This document shows, piece after piece, positions 37,081 to 44,883 of a stretch of 64,000 nt of DNA. Location: NCBI RefSeq assembly GCF_021648885.1, contig NZ_JAKJHZ010000006.1, forward strand, positions 1 through 64,000. The letters run 5' to 3'. Position numbers and translations under genes: made by a program. Under the pieces are notes generated by a model. The model saw only the letters and a program-made list of their open reading frames with translations, was not told the DNA's origin and searched no databases. How positions within the stretch are numbered: position 1 is the stretch's first letter; every line of letters starts with the position of its first letter. This stretch comes from Nocardioides potassii (GTDB lineage Bacteria > Actinomycetota > Actinomycetes > Propionibacteriales > Nocardioidaceae).

Positions 37081-38528
37081 AAGAAGTTCGGGGTGCGCCA
37101 GTAGTACATGGACTCCTGGCTGACGTCGCGGCCGGTGCGCGGGGCGTGGACGATCTGGCCGCCGCCGACGTAGATCGCGACGTGGTAGATCGACGACGGG
37201 TTGCTCGACGAGCCCCAGAAGACGAGGTCGCCGGGTGCGAGCTGGGCGGCGGAGATCGGCGTCGACTGGGTGTACTGCGCGACGGAGTAGTGCGGCAGCG
37301 ACGTGCCGCCCCGCGCCCACGAGCCGGCGGTCAGGCCGCTGCAGTCCCACGCGTCGGGGCCGTCCGCGCCGTAGCGGTAGGGCTTGCCGATCTGCGAGGT
37401 CGCGAACGCGACCGCTGCCGACGCACCGCCGCTGGGCGACGGGGTGGGGATCGGGGTGGGGGTCGGGGTGGGGGTCGGGGTGGGGGTCGGGGTCGGCGTG
37501 GGTGTTGGCGTGCTCGTCGGGGTGGGCGTGGCGGTCGGGGTCGGCGTGCTGGTGTGGCTGGGCGTGCTCGTCGGCGTGGGGGTCGGCGTGGGGGCCTGGG
37601 TGGGGGTCGCGGTCGGAGTGGGCTTGCTGGTCGCCTGATGCTGGGCCTGATGCTGGGCCTGCTGCTGGGCCTGCTGCTGGGCCTGCGCCGCGGCCTCGGC
37701 CTGGGCCTGCGCCTCGGCCTGGGCCTGCGCCGCGGCGGCGGCCGCCTCGGCAGCGGCCTGCTCGAGGGCGCTCTGCCGGCGCTCGGCGAGCCGCACGCTG
37801 ATGCCCTGGAGCTCGGCGAGCTCGGCGACGAGGTCGGCCTTGTCGGCCGCGATCTCCGCGGCACGGGTGCCCGCGTCGGCCTGGGCCCGGGCGGCTGCGT
37901 CCTTGGCGGCCTCGGCCTCGGCCTCCGCCGCGCTCGCGCGCTCGGCGGCGCGGTCGGCGGCGGCGGCGGTCACCTCGGCGACGGCCGACGCGGCGGTGAA
38001 GGCGTCGTACTGCTGGTCGAGGACCTGCGAGGTGTTCCCTACCGTGATGCTCCGGTCGATCAGCGCAGCGATGCCGTCCGACTCGACGACCGCGGCGAGG
38101 CCCTGGATCTGCGAGGCCTCCTCGTAGGACCGCACCACCGTGGCGGCGTACAGCTCGCGCTGGGCGACGACCTCGTCCTGCGCGTCCTCGGCCGCGGCCT
38201 GCGCCTCGGCGGCCTCCTTGCGCGACTCCTGCGCCCGCCACCGGGCGCCGTTCCACGCCTCCGCGGCCCGGGCGGCGGTGTCACCGGCGTCGTCGAGCGC
38301 GAGGTTCGCGCGGATCAGGTCCGCCTGCACCGCGGCCACGTCGCGCCCCTTGTCGGTGGCGGCCCGCTCGGCGGCGGCGACGTCGGCCTCGGTCGGCACG
38401 CTGTCGTCGTCGGCGAACGCCGCTGCGGGACCCAGCCCCAGTCCGGCGACCAGGACCACGACCGCCGCCCAGCGCGACGTCGTACGACGTGGCGCGGGGG
38501 CGCGGTGGGGCAGCGGAGCGACGGGCAC
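37068..38528 (-). CDS. Secreted NlpC/P60 peptidoglycan endopeptidase with coiled coil and Thr-Pro linker
   Basis: Cleaves peptide cross-links in peptidoglycan, probably during division or remodelling. The 486-residue protein has a signal peptide (to about 39), an Ala/Glu/Gln-rich coiled coil (about 45-300) ending in QAQQQAQHQ repeats, a Thr-Pro repeat linker (301-366), and the NlpC/P60 domain with Cys396 (WDCSGL), His449 (YHVAIY) and His461. This is the RipA/PcsB-type layout. The linker DNA is a simple GT-rich tandem repeat and may vary in length. Start is GTG; GAGGGGA lies just upstream. Confidence 0.92.
   Translation of the reverse strand: MPVAPLPHRAPAPRRTTSRWAAVVVLVAGLGLGPAAAFADDDSVPTEADVAAAERAATDKGRDVAAVQADLIRANLALDDAGDTAARAAEAWNGARWRAQESRKEAAEAQAAAEDAQDEVVAQRELYAATVVRSYEEASQIQGLAAVVESDGIAALIDRSITVGNTSQVLDQQYDAFTAASAVAEVTAAAADRAAERASAAEAEAEAAKDAAARAQADAGTRAAEIAADKADLVAELAELQGISVRLAERRQSALEQAAAEAAAAAAQAQAEAQAQAEAAAQAQQQAQQQAQHQAQHQATSKPTPTATPTQAPTPTPTPTSTPSHTSTPTPTATPTPTSTPTPTPTPTPTPTPTPTPTPIPTPSPSGGASAAVAFATSQIGKPYRYGADGPDAWDCSGLTAGSWARGGTSLPHYSVAQYTQSTPISAAQLAPGDLVFWGSSSNPSSIYHVAIYVGGGQIVHAPRTGRDVSQESMYYWRTPNFFARP
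37441..37626. repeat. GT-rich simple repeat encoding the Thr-Pro linker
   Basis: Repeated GGGGTCGGGGTG-type words on the plus strand encode PT dipeptides on the minus strand. Slippage there would change the linker by whole codons if multiples of six are gained or lost. Confidence 0.8.
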
Positions 38529-38660
38529 GGGGGTTCCCCTCGGGGTCTCGGGAGACCGTGCGACTTCCCCATCGCACGGGCAACGCGAGGCACGCTAGTG
38601 AACTTTCGTCACATGGGGAACAGTTTTCTCAACTTTTTCACCATCGCTCGGCGTGTCGGC

Positions 38661-38688
38661 TTGCAAACTACATGCATGTAGTTTGCAA
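38661..38688. promoter_or_regulatory. 28-bp perfect palindrome, candidate operator
   Basis: TTGCAAACTACATG followed at once by its exact complement. The size and AT content resemble MarR/PadR/TetR operators. It is flanked by the direct repeat CCATCGCTCG (38641-38650 and 38689-38698). No regulator gene is adjacent; the sites it would control, NlpC or the AbiEi-domain gene, are 133 and 165 bases away. Confidence 0.6.
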
Positions 38689-38698
38689 CCATCGCTCG

Positions 38699-38770
38699 CT
38701 GGAGTCTCCGGATACCCGGTGACCACAACGGTTGACTGCCCAGATCTCGGCTACGAACCGTGAAACTCCG
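38699..38770 (-). repeat. Family 1 dual-palindrome repeat, copy B (degenerate)
   Basis: Same order as copy A: TGGAGTCTCCGGATACCCGGTGAC then AACGGTTG...CAGATCTCGG...CGAACCGT. Both palindromes have decayed. It abuts the right CCATCGCTCG direct repeat and is in inverted orientation to copy C on the other side of the AbiEi-domain gene. Confidence 0.8.
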
Positions 38771-38852
38771 CCACCAAGCTCGGAGTTCGAGTGGTTGTCC
38801 ACAGGCGGGCTTCAGCGGGAGTACGGCGACCCGGAACGGGCAGGCGCCATCC

Positions 38853-39809
38853 ATGATCACGCCACAGGTGGACCTCGAAGGTCTCGTCCAGCTCCGTCGC
38901 GACCTGCTCGCGAGCGGCCTCACCGACCCGCAGATCGATCGGCTGGTCAGGGCGAAGGTCCTCAAGCGCATCAGGTACGGCGCCTACGTCGCGTACGAGA
39001 CGTGGGAGTCGCTGTCGATCGATGACCGCCATCGGCTGCTCGCCCGCGCCGTCAGGGCCAGGGCGCACAGCAGTACCGCCCTCACCCACGTGTCGTCACT
39101 CGTCGAGCGTGGCATCTCCCTGTGGGGCTTCCCCCTGGACGTCGTGCACACGACGCGCACGGACAGCGGTCAGCGCGCCGGACGCAAGAGGCGGGACTGG
39201 GTCCCCCATCGCGGCATCCTCGGCGCCGAGGACTGCGAGGAGCTGAACGGCGTACTGGTGAGCACCGCTGCCCGGTCGGCCTTCGAAGTGACCACCCTCG
39301 GCGGCGTCGAACGTGGGCTGATCGCGGTCAACCGCCTGCTTCATGCGAAGGCCATGACCATGGACGAGTTCACGGAGCAGGCGGCCGCCCACCGCGACTG
39401 GCCGGGCAGCCTGACGACCAACCTCGTCACCCACCTCGCGGACAGTCGACTGGAGTCCGTCGGCGAGGACCGCTTCAGCTACCTTGCATTCAGGCAGGGG
39501 CTCGTCAAGCCGGAGCCCCAGTTCGACGTCAGGGACGAGCAGGGCGTCCTCGTTGCTCGGGTGGACTTCGCGTGGCCCGACCTCGGGGTGTTCCTCGAGT
39601 TCGACGGCAAGATCAAGTACGAGCGCCATCGTCGCGAGGGCGAGTCGCTGGACGAGTTCCTGATGCGGGAGAAAAGGCGCGAGGTACTCGTTTGCCAGAT
39701 CACCGGCTGGACGTGCATCCGGATCACGTGGGCCGACTTCGCCCGGCCCGAGCTCGTCGCCACCCGCATCCGGAAGGTGATGGCGGCGCGCAACAGCGGC
39801 GTCGCCTGA
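38853..39809 (+). CDS. AbiEi-type winged-helix plus PD-(D/E)XK nuclease-like protein
   Basis: The 318-residue protein belongs to a common actinobacterial group with an N-terminal AbiEi-like winged helix (about 5-75: QLRRDLLASGLTDPQIDRLVRAKVLKRIRYGAY) and a C-terminal DUF559/Vsr-like nuclease fold: Glu in ESVGEDRFSYL, Asp in VARVDFAWPDLG, then FLEFDGK (the (D/E)xK element) and WTCIRITWADF. AbiEi is the antitoxin of a type IV toxin-antitoxin pair, but no AbiEii-type nucleotidyltransferase toxin is adjacent, so a solitary role is likely. Inverted family 1 repeats flank the gene. Start at MITPQVDLEG is by homology; the upstream part of the frame is intergenic. Confidence 0.82.
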   Translation: MITPQVDLEGLVQLRRDLLASGLTDPQIDRLVRAKVLKRIRYGAYVAYETWESLSIDDRHRLLARAVRARAHSSTALTHVSSLVERGISLWGFPLDVVHTTRTDSGQRAGRKRRDWVPHRGILGAEDCEELNGVLVSTAARSAFEVTTLGGVERGLIAVNRLLHAKAMTMDEFTEQAAAHRDWPGSLTTNLVTHLADSRLESVGEDRFSYLAFRQGLVKPEPQFDVRDEQGVLVARVDFAWPDLGVFLEFDGKIKYERHRREGESLDEFLMREKRREVLVCQITGWTCIRITWADFARPELVATRIRKVMAARNSGVA

Positions 39810-39822
39810 CGACCTTCGCTGC

Positions 39823-39895
39823 CGAGTCCTACGGTTGTCAGCCCGGATCTCGGCTGACAGGCGTTGCGGTCACCGGATATCCGGTGACTCCAGAA
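39823..39895 (+). repeat. Family 1 dual-palindrome repeat, copy C
   Basis: CGAGTCCTACGGTTGTCAGCC...GGCTGACA (palindrome 2 with one arm end changed to GGCG) then GTCACCGGAT/ATCCGGTGAC, a perfect 20-base palindrome 1, then TCCAGAA. Inverted relative to copies A and B. Confidence 0.9.
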
Positions 39896-39898
39896 TCG

Positions 39899-39918
39899 GA
39901 CGCCGGTCACTCGGCGTC
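39899..39918 (-). terminator. Hairpin using the last codons of the PAP2 gene
   Basis: GACGCCG-GTCACT-CGGCGTC, perfect seven-base stem around a six-base loop that contains part of the PAP2 stop codon. It adjoins repeat copy C. Confidence 0.45.
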
Positions 39919-40953
39919 GACGGGCACCTGGGAGGTGGTCGAGGTGGGGTGGGACGAGAGGCCGTGGCGGTCGAACTTCTGGCCGCTGGCGAGCCCGCCG
40001 AGCCAGAAGGAGAAGAGGGCGATCACGACGCCGGCGAGGTCGTCGGCGATGTAGTGCCAGCCGAAGTAGAGGGTCGCCACGACGGTGATCGCGAAGTTGG
40101 CCCAGAAGATCACGTGCAGGATCCGGTGGCGCAGCGTGTACTGCACCATCAGCGCGACGAGCAGGGTGATCGCGACGTGGAGAGAGGCGAAGCCGGCGAC
40201 GGACTGGACGGCCCCCTCGGCGCCGGAGCGGATCACGTTGGAGCGGCCGTAGGACAGCGCCTCCATCAGCGCGCTCGAGCCGGTCGAGGGAAGGTCGGTG
40301 TAGAGGTAGCTGTACTGGAAGCCAGGGCCGAGGGTGGGCAGCGCGTAGTAGGACGCCGTGCCGATGCTCCAGGCCAGGCACTGCGAGGTGGCGAACCAGT
40401 AGCCGAAGGTGATGTTGCGCGACCACACCAGCCAGGCGGCCAGGGCCAGCGGCACGAGCGGCAGGAACCACAGGTAGATCGTGGAGAGGAAGTGCGCGGA
40501 GATGCCCGTGCCGAAGATCGTGTGCAGGATCGTCGCCGGCTCGTGGCCGAACATCAGCGCCCGGTCGACGAGGTGGAGCTCGCGGTCGTACTTCTCCTCG
40601 CCCATGATGAACGGCAGGAACGACTTGAGGTTCCGGTAGCAGACGTAGGTGATGTAGAAGCTCACGAGCCCGGTCACCACGAGGACGATGCGCTCGCGGT
40701 CCCAGTGCTCACGGATCCGCTCGCGTGCGATGGCGGGCATCAGGGCCGGCTTGAAGCGCGAGGCCCAGAGCGTGCGCGGGAGCAGGTCGAGCAGGAAGGC
40801 ACCGAGGACCAGCAGCGGGAGCCTCAGCCACGACGGGCCGAGGAAGCCCTCCGGGTCGACCAGCGGGCGGCCGATGTGGAACGACGCGACCAGCGCCAGC
40901 ACGCCCATGGTGGCGGCGACGCCGACGAGAAGGGCATAGGCCGGACGGTGCAC
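39907..40953 (-). CDS. PAP2-superfamily (AUR1-like) membrane phosphatase
   Basis: The 348-residue integral membrane protein has about seven hydrophobic segments and the paired PAP2 motifs FASLHVAITLLVAL (SxxH) and GWHYIADDLAGVV (HxxxD), both on the outer side. The first PAP2 motif (KxxxxxxRP) is not clear, as in inositol-phosphorylceramide synthase (AUR1)-like members. It would transfer or remove a phosphorylated lipid head group. Start is GTG with a TAGACT box seven bases upstream. Next to thiQ but on its own transcript. Confidence 0.87.
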   Translation of the reverse strand: MHRPAYALLVGVAATMGVLALVASFHIGRPLVDPEGFLGPSWLRLPLLVLGAFLLDLLPRTLWASRFKPALMPAIARERIREHWDRERIVLVVTGLVSFYITYVCYRNLKSFLPFIMGEEKYDRELHLVDRALMFGHEPATILHTIFGTGISAHFLSTIYLWFLPLVPLALAAWLVWSRNITFGYWFATSQCLAWSIGTASYYALPTLGPGFQYSYLYTDLPSTGSSALMEALSYGRSNVIRSGAEGAVQSVAGFASLHVAITLLVALMVQYTLRHRILHVIFWANFAITVVATLYFGWHYIADDLAGVVIALFSFWLGGLASGQKFDRHGLSSHPTSTTSQVPVDAE

Positions 40954-40960
40954 GGGGCTC

Positions 40961-40966
40961 AGTCTA
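40961..40966 (-). promoter_or_regulatory. -10 box, leaderless-type, for the PAP2 gene
   Basis: TAGACT on the minus strand ends seven bases before the GTG start, in the 21-base gap after thiQ. Confidence 0.45.
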
Positions 40967-40974
40967 GGGAGCGG

Positions 40975-41979
40975 TCAAGGGGTCGCCCTGATCGGAAGGA
41001 CCGCGAGCCGTGTCACGTCGACCCGCAGCGACACCTCGTCGCCCGGCGAGACGCGGGTGCCCAGCGGCGCGACCGCGTCGACGGCTCCGACCCTGTCGAC
41101 GTCCACCACGAGCCGCACCTGCTCCGGGGTCACCCGGGCCTGCTCGACGCGGGCGCGCAGTGGGCCGTCGGCGTCCACGACGAGCGCCGAACGCCGCAGC
41201 GCGACGGCGTACGACGACCGCAGGCCGGCCGCGGCCAGCACCCGGGCGGCCGCGTCGTCGCGCAGCACGCGGGCGTAGCCGAGGAAGAGCGCGGTCTCCT
41301 CGTCGACCGGCTCGCGCCAGACCTCGTCGATCGCGCCGCCCTGGACCACGCGCCCGGCGCGCATCACCGCGAGCCGGTCGGCGAGCGCGAAGGCCTCCTC
41401 GTGGTCGTGGGTGACCAGCAGCGCGGTCGTGCCGGCCGTCCGGAGGATGCCGCGGAGGTCGCCGGCCAGCCGCTCGCGGAGCGTCGCGTCGAGGGCCGAC
41501 AGCGGCTCGTCGAGGAGGATCAGCCGCGGCTCGACGGCGAGCGCCCGGGCCAGCGCGACGCGCTGCCGCTCGCCGCCCGAGAGCGTGCCGGGCAGGCGGT
41601 CGTCGTACCCCTCGAGGCCCACCAGCGAGAGCAGCTCGCGCACGCGTGCGTCGACCCGCGCGGACGGCGTACGGCGCAGGCGCAGCGCGTAGGCGACGTT
41701 GCGGGCGACGGTGAGGTGGGCGAAGAGCTGCCCGTCCTGGAACATCAGCGCAAACCCGCGCTTGTGGGTGGGCGTGCCGGACAGGTCGGCGCCGTCCCAG
41801 GAGATGCGCCCGGCGGAGAGCGGTTCGAGGCCGGCGACCGCGCGCAGCAGCGTCGACTTGCCGCAGCCCGACGGCCCGAGCACCGCGAGCACCTGGCCGG
41901 TCGCCAGGTCGAGCGAGACGTCGTCGACCGCGGCGGTGTCGCCGTAGCGGACGGTCACGTGGTCGAGGGCGAGGGTCAT
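40975..41979 (-). CDS. Thiamine-type ABC transporter ATP-binding protein
   Basis: The 334-residue ATPase has Walker A GPSGCGKST (about 35-43), signature LSGGERQRVALARAL, Walker B LILLDEPLSALD and the His of LLVTHDHEEA. The region after residue 225 is a TOBE-like extension with no recognised ligand. The TPP riboswitch upstream of the set and the thiBPQ order make it the ThiQ-type energiser for thiamine or a thiamine precursor. Its ATG shares one base with the permease stop (TGATG). Confidence 0.9.
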   Translation of the reverse strand: MTLALDHVTVRYGDTAAVDDVSLDLATGQVLAVLGPSGCGKSTLLRAVAGLEPLSAGRISWDGADLSGTPTHKRGFALMFQDGQLFAHLTVARNVAYALRLRRTPSARVDARVRELLSLVGLEGYDDRLPGTLSGGERQRVALARALAVEPRLILLDEPLSALDATLRERLAGDLRGILRTAGTTALLVTHDHEEAFALADRLAVMRAGRVVQGGAIDEVWREPVDEETALFLGYARVLRDDAAARVLAAAGLRSSYAVALRRSALVVDADGPLRARVEQARVTPEQVRLVVDVDRVGAVDAVAPLGTRVSPGDEVSLRVDVTRLAVLPIRATP

Positions 41980-43613
41980 CAGAACGCTCCCACACCGGGG
42001 ACGCGGAGCCGCTCGACCGCCAGCATCACCACGGCCGTGGCGACGGCGAGGACGACGGAGGCGGCGAGGGCCATGCCGTAGTTCATCGCACCGGGGTGGC
42101 CGAGCAGCCGGAAGATCACCACCGGCAGCGTCGGGCTGTCGTCGCGGGCAAGGAACGACGTCGCCCCGAACTCGCCCAGCGACGCCGCGAAGGCGAAGCC
42201 GCTGGCCGCCAGCATCGGCTTCCACGCCACGGGGAGGTCGACGGTGAGCAGGGTGCGCCACGGCGACGCCCCGAGCGACGCAGCCGCTTGGCGCTGCCGG
42301 TCGTCGATGCCGCCGAGCACGGGGGTCAGCGTGCGGACCACGAGCGGCAGGGCGACGAGGGCCTGCGCCATCGGCACGAGCAGGGGCGAGTCGCGCAGGT
42401 CGAGCGGCGGCTGGTCGAGCGTGATCAGGAAGCCGAAGCCGAGGGTCACCGCGCTGACGCCGAGCGGCAGCATGAAGAACCCGTCGAGGGTCGAGCGCAC
42501 CCGGCGCTCGGCGAGCGAGTGCGAGCGGCGGGTCACGATCGCGGCGACGAGCGTTCCCACAAGGAGCGCCATCCAGGTCGCGTCGACGGCCGTGCGCAGG
42601 CTGGTGGCGAGGGCCGACGTCACCGGCTCGACCAGTGCCTGGTCGTCGCCCGCGCTGGTCAGCGCCCGGTAGTTGCCCAGCCCCCACTCGCCTCCGACGC
42701 GCAACGACCCGAGCACGAGGCCGAGGACCGGCACGAGCATCGCGCCGAGCACGAGCAGCGTCGCGACGACGACGGGCGCGTCGCCGCGGCGTACGGCCCG
42801 GGCGGGCGTCACCGTGCGCTGGGCGGTCGGGTCCGGTACGGCGCGCAGGCGAGCGGCGAGGACGAGCAGGCCGAGCACCACGATGATCTGCAGCACCGAC
42901 AGCGCGGCGGCCGCCTGCAGGTCGAAGACGGTGGTCGTCAGGAGGTAGATCTCCGTCTCGACCGTCGCGTGCCGCACCCCGCCGAGGGTCAGCACGATGC
43001 CGAACGCCGTCGCGCAGAAGAGGAACACGATGCTGGCCGCGCCCACGATCGCGGGCCGGAGCGCGGGCAGCGTCACGGTCCGCAGGACCTGCCACGGTGA
43101 TGCCCCCAGCGCGGCGGCCGCCTGCCCTGGCCGCGGGTCGAGCGACTCCCACGCGACCCCGACGGTGCGCACGACGACGGCGACGTTGAAGAAGACCAGC
43201 CCGGCGACGATCGCGACGGGAGTCCCGTCGAGGCCGAGCGGGCCGAGCGGCCCGCCCTCCCCCAGCAGCTGGCGGAAGGCGACGCCGACGACGACCGTCG
43301 GCAGCACGAACGGCACCAGCATCGCGGCCCGGACCGTCGCGCGGCCCGGCAGCCGCAGCCGGTGCAGGGCGTACGCCGCCGGCAGGCCGAGGACGACCGA
43401 CAGCAGCGTCGCGACGCCCGAGGTGCACACCGTGAACCACGCGACCCGGTGCACGCGCGGGCGGGCCAGGACGTCCATCACCGCGCCCGGCGCGAACCGT
43501 CCGTCGGCCACGAAGCCCTCCGCGACCATGCCGGTCACCGGCAGGACGAAGAGGACGCCGAGCACGAGGACCGGCCCGGCGGCGAGAAGGAGGAGGCCGA
43601 GGATGCGCCTCAT
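41979..43613 (-). CDS. Thiamine-type ABC transporter permease, double-length
   Basis: The 544-residue protein is a fusion of two permease modules, each with five or six membrane segments and an EAA loop (QAAAALGASPWQVLRTVTLPALRP and QAAASLGASPWRTLLTVDLPVAWKP), as in ThiP/FbpB. It forms both halves of the channel. AGGAGG lies about 20 bases into the upstream repeat half-copy region and no close Shine-Dalgarno is seen before the ATG. It lies 64 bases downstream of the binding-protein gene, with a family 2 repeat between them. Confidence 0.9.
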   Translation of the reverse strand: MRRILGLLLLAAGPVLVLGVLFVLPVTGMVAEGFVADGRFAPGAVMDVLARPRVHRVAWFTVCTSGVATLLSVVLGLPAAYALHRLRLPGRATVRAAMLVPFVLPTVVVGVAFRQLLGEGGPLGPLGLDGTPVAIVAGLVFFNVAVVVRTVGVAWESLDPRPGQAAAALGASPWQVLRTVTLPALRPAIVGAASIVFLFCATAFGIVLTLGGVRHATVETEIYLLTTTVFDLQAAAALSVLQIIVVLGLLVLAARLRAVPDPTAQRTVTPARAVRRGDAPVVVATLLVLGAMLVPVLGLVLGSLRVGGEWGLGNYRALTSAGDDQALVEPVTSALATSLRTAVDATWMALLVGTLVAAIVTRRSHSLAERRVRSTLDGFFMLPLGVSAVTLGFGFLITLDQPPLDLRDSPLLVPMAQALVALPLVVRTLTPVLGGIDDRQRQAAASLGASPWRTLLTVDLPVAWKPMLAASGFAFAASLGEFGATSFLARDDSPTLPVVIFRLLGHPGAMNYGMALAASVVLAVATAVVMLAVERLRVPGVGAF

Positions 43614-43616
43614 GTC

Positions 43617-43664
43617 GAGGTGGTCTCGAGGCTCGTCGCCGGGGCTCCTCGCACCTCGACCACC
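43617..43664 (-). repeat. Family 2 dispersed repeat, half-copy 3, inside the thi operon
   Basis: GAGGTGGTCTCGAGGCTCGTCGCC...CTCCTCGCACCTCGACCACC: one arm of the copy 1 hairpin. On the mRNA strand, GTCGAGGTG and CACCTCGAC can still pair and form a hairpin between thiB and thiP. It ends three bases before the thiP start codon. Confidence 0.8.
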
Positions 43665-43677
43665 GATGGGCAGGACG

Positions 43678-44751
43678 TCATCGGGACACGACGTCGGTCC
43701 ACTCCGTCAGCCACTGCTCGCGGTTGGCGGCGATCTCGTCGGGGGCTACCTCGTAGGGGTCGGTGGGCTGCGGGGCGAACTTCGCCCAGTCGTCCGGCAC
43801 GCTCGCGCCGGGCATGACCGGGAAGACGTACATCGACTCCGGCAGGGCGCTCTGCACCTCGTCGGTGAGCATCCAGTCGACCAGCGCCTGCGCGCCGTCG
43901 GGGTCGTCCGCACCGGCCAGCACGCCGGCGTACTCCACCTGGCGGAAGCAGGTGTCGAGGAGCGCCGCCGTGGTGGTCCTGCCGTCCTTGACGGTGAAGG
44001 CCGGCGAGGAGTCGTAGGACACGACGATCGGGCGGGTGCCGTTCTCGGCGGCGGCGGTGAAGTCGCCGTAGTAGGCGTCCTCCCAGCCGTCGACGACCTT
44101 GGCGCCGTTGGCCATCAGGTCGCTCCAGTAGTCCGGCCAGTCGTCGCCGTAGGCCGCGACGGTCGCGAGGAAGAACGCCATCCCGGGGCTGCTCGTCGAG
44201 GCGCCGGGCGTGACGAGCAGGTCGGCGTAGGCCGGGTCGGTGAGGTCGTCGAGCGTCCGCGGCGGCTGGAGGCCCTCCTTGTCGAACCAGGCGGTGTCGA
44301 CGTTGACGCACACGCTGGCGGAGTCGATCGGGACGAGCCGGTCGGCACCGTCGTCGAGGGCGTACTGCTCCGGCGGCTCGGCGCTGGGTGTGAACGGCGC
44401 GAAGGCGCCCTCGTCCAGCGGGCGCGAGGCGAAGGTGTTGTCGATGCCGAAGGCGGCGTCGGCGACCGGGTTGTCCGCGGTGAGGCTGAGCTTGGTGGCC
44501 AGCGTCCCGGCGTCACCGGCGGCCCGCACCTCGAGGGTGTAGCCGGACTCCTCCTCGAAGGCCCGGACCAGCTTCTTCGGCAGGTGGAACGACTCGTGCG
44601 TGGCGAGCACGACGGTGCCGCCGGTCGTGCCGCTGCCGTCGGCGGCCGACGTGGGCGTGCTGGGCTCGGAGGCGTCGCCTCCCATGAGGCTGCAGCTGCT
44701 GAGCGAGAGTGCGGTGAGGGTCGCCGCGAGGGCGCGGACGGGTGCGTGCAT
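43678..44751 (-). CDS. Thiamine-type ABC transporter substrate-binding lipoprotein
   Basis: The 357-residue protein has a lipoprotein signal (lipobox LSSC at about 20), a Ser/Thr/Gly linker and a periplasmic-binding fold with TVVLATHESFHLPKKLVRAFEEESGY, VADAAFGIDNTFASRPL and IVVSYDSSPAF, as in ThiB. First gene of the operon and directly controlled by the TPP riboswitch, so thiamine (or TPP/HMP-type precursor) is the likely ligand. The riboswitch's AGGGAG also serves as the Shine-Dalgarno. Confidence 0.93.
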   Translation of the reverse strand: MHAPVRALAATLTALSLSSCSLMGGDASEPSTPTSAADGSGTTGGTVVLATHESFHLPKKLVRAFEEESGYTLEVRAAGDAGTLATKLSLTADNPVADAAFGIDNTFASRPLDEGAFAPFTPSAEPPEQYALDDGADRLVPIDSASVCVNVDTAWFDKEGLQPPRTLDDLTDPAYADLLVTPGASTSSPGMAFFLATVAAYGDDWPDYWSDLMANGAKVVDGWEDAYYGDFTAAAENGTRPIVVSYDSSPAFTVKDGRTTTAALLDTCFRQVEYAGVLAGADDPDGAQALVDWMLTDEVQSALPESMYVFPVMPGASVPDDWAKFAPQPTDPYEVAPDEIAANREQWLTEWTDVVSR

Positions 44752-44756
44752 CGGGT

Positions 44757-44848
44757 GGACTCCCTATCGCCGGTGCTAACCGGATCAGGTTCGGAGGGTC
44801 TGCGGTCTGGCCCGCACTCTCAGCACGCCCGCGCGTGCTCCCCTGTCT
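44757..44848 (-). ncRNA. TPP riboswitch (THI element)
   Basis: On the minus strand the element contains the conserved GGGGAGC, GCTGAGAGTGCGG, GACCC and GAACCTGATCCGGTTAGCACC, then GCGATAGGGAG, in the correct order and spacing. AGGGAG, the 3' strand of P1, ends eight bases before the thiB ATG and would act as the Shine-Dalgarno, so TPP binding should block translation initiation (inference from geometry). Confidence 0.95.
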
Positions 44849-44883
44849 TGTGGGTCCCAGCGTAGCCCGGTGGCGTCGACGCC

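Larger units (their letters stand above)
38529..38852. other. 324-bp intergenic region with several palindromes, no gene seen
   Basis: From left to right: hairpin CCGTGCGA/TCGCACGG (38556-38579) in the NlpC leader; an AT-rich stretch (about 38598-38640); a 10-base direct repeat flanking a 28-base perfect palindrome (38641-38698); family 1 repeat copy B (38699-38770); then 80 bases with no feature before the AbiEi-domain gene. No Shine-Dalgarno or close -10 box is seen before that gene. Confidence 0.7.

Noticed and set aside
37441..37626. CRISPR-like array in the GT-rich repeat
   Set aside because: The repeat is a short simple sequence inside the NlpC/P60 coding frame without spacers; it encodes Thr-Pro pairs.
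38598..38612. CRP/GlxR-type site GTGA-N7-TCAC before NlpC/P60
   Set aside because: Known sites have six bases between GTGA and TCAC; this has seven, so dimer spacing is wrong.
38529..38660. Possible c-di-AMP (ydaO-type) riboswitch before the NlpC/P60 gene
   Set aside because: The gene type often has one, and hairpins and a GGGGAACC word are present. The leader is too short and the conserved core blocks of that riboswitch are not in the right order.
38853..39809. Complete AbiEi/AbiEii toxin-antitoxin pair
   Set aside because: Only the AbiEi-like winged helix is present, fused to a nuclease-like domain; no AbiEii-type nucleotidyltransferase gene adjoins it.
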